NCBI GenBank assembly: GCA_034096865.1
Contig: JAWQFJ010028912.1
Coordinates: 7,501 to 71,500 of the forward strand
Direction of reading: 5' to 3'
DNA: 64,000 bases
DNA from: Theodoxus fluviatilis
Taxonomy: Eukaryota; Mollusca; Gastropoda; Cycloneritida; Neritidae
Shown here: positions 63,741 through 64,000 of the stretch, piece after piece
How positions within the stretch are numbered: position 1 is the stretch's first letter
Layout: every line of letters starts with the position of its first letter
Translations under genes and position numbers: made by a program
Notes under the pieces: generated by a model
The model's input: only the letters and a program-made list of their open reading frames with translations
Told to the model about the DNA's origin: nothing
The model's database searches: none

Positions 63741-63935
63741 AATGGCTCAGCTGGTAGAGCGTTGGACTCTTGGTCATGCATGACCAGGTTCGATTCTGCG
63801 CTGAAACTTTTTTTTCTCTCTTTTTTCGAGAGGTTGTGGGTTTCAACCCGACCTGGTTTTTTGTGTTTGTATGTGTGTGTGTGTGTTTTTCCCCCCTCTT
63901 TTCTCGAGAGGTTGCGGGTTTGAACCCGATCTTTT
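63741..63935 (+). mobile_element. tRNA-like SINE fragment with repeated T-arm motifs
   Basis: AATGGCTCAGCTGGTAGAGC resembles a tRNA D-arm/A-box and CCAGGTTCGATTCTG a T-arm/B-box about 40 bp later. Two further T-arm-like blocks, GAGAGGTTGTGGGTTTCAAC and GAGAGGTTGCGGGTTTGAAC, follow at about 63829 and 63905, each after T-rich tracts. The acceptor stem does not pair, so it is not a functional tRNA gene. Confidence 0.6.
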
Positions 63936-64000
63936 TTTATTTTTTTTTAAATGCCAAAACCTGGAGGCTCAGCGCCAGCGGTTTTTATATAAAAAAAGTC

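Noticed and set aside
63741..63805. A functional tRNA gene
   Set aside because: D-arm and T-arm motifs exist but the acceptor and anticodon stems do not pair, so it is better read as SINE-derived.

Overview
This is a eukaryotic, intron-rich and very repeat-rich window, most likely from a mollusc or another lophotrochozoan. The case rests on long spliced animal genes, an NMDA-receptor subunit with an invertebrate-like sequence, a CR1/L2-like non-LTR retrotransposon, tRNA-derived SINE-like elements and an extreme density of micro- and minisatellites. The clade is an inference; there is no rRNA or mitochondrial marker here to settle it.

Layout. Positions 1-5.5 kb hold a 33-bp minisatellite split by a 5'-truncated retrotransposon, then a foldback DNA element. 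From 5.6 to 16.9 kb there is an almost unbroken block of unrelated tandem arrays: (GGT)n, (TC)n, (CCACT)n, a 10-mer, CAY triplets, (TG)n, a 38-mer of more than 4 kb, and a 28-mer. From 16.9 to 26.2 kb lie hairpin insertions, SINE debris and a small two-exon gene of unknown function on the + strand (21065-21243 joined to 25903-26161, 145 aa); a 415-bp MITE sits just inside its intron. At 28.7-31.4 kb there is a second copy of part of the foldback element and a 2.0-kb Mutator-like (MULE) transposon with a decayed transposase and an 11-bp flanking duplication. At 32.7-34.0 kb is a + strand HAD phosphatase of the PGP/PDXP family, followed by a probable long 3' UTR.

From about 36.6 kb to the right edge the window is occupied by the 3' half of an NMDA receptor subunit 1 gene (NR1/GRIN1 type) on the - strand. 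Eight consecutive core exons cover the end of ligand-binding lobe S1, M1, the M2 pore loop, M3, lobe S2 and M4. They are followed by two mutually exclusive last exons (44063-44161 and 40171-40422) that give different cytoplasmic tails. The amino-terminal domain and most of S1 lie beyond position 64000. The introns carry several transposon families and minisatellites.

The most unusual pattern is that the intron-exon acceptor boundaries of this one gene have been tandemly duplicated at least four times: at M4 (with part of the exon), at 50.6 kb, as an 8-unit 85-bp array at 53.2 kb, and at 61.8 kb. One intron also appears to use a GC rather than GT donor. The phosphatase and the receptor gene are convergent, with candidate poly(A) signals of both strands within about 15 bp near 36.64 kb. 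No operon-like or prokaryotic feature is present.
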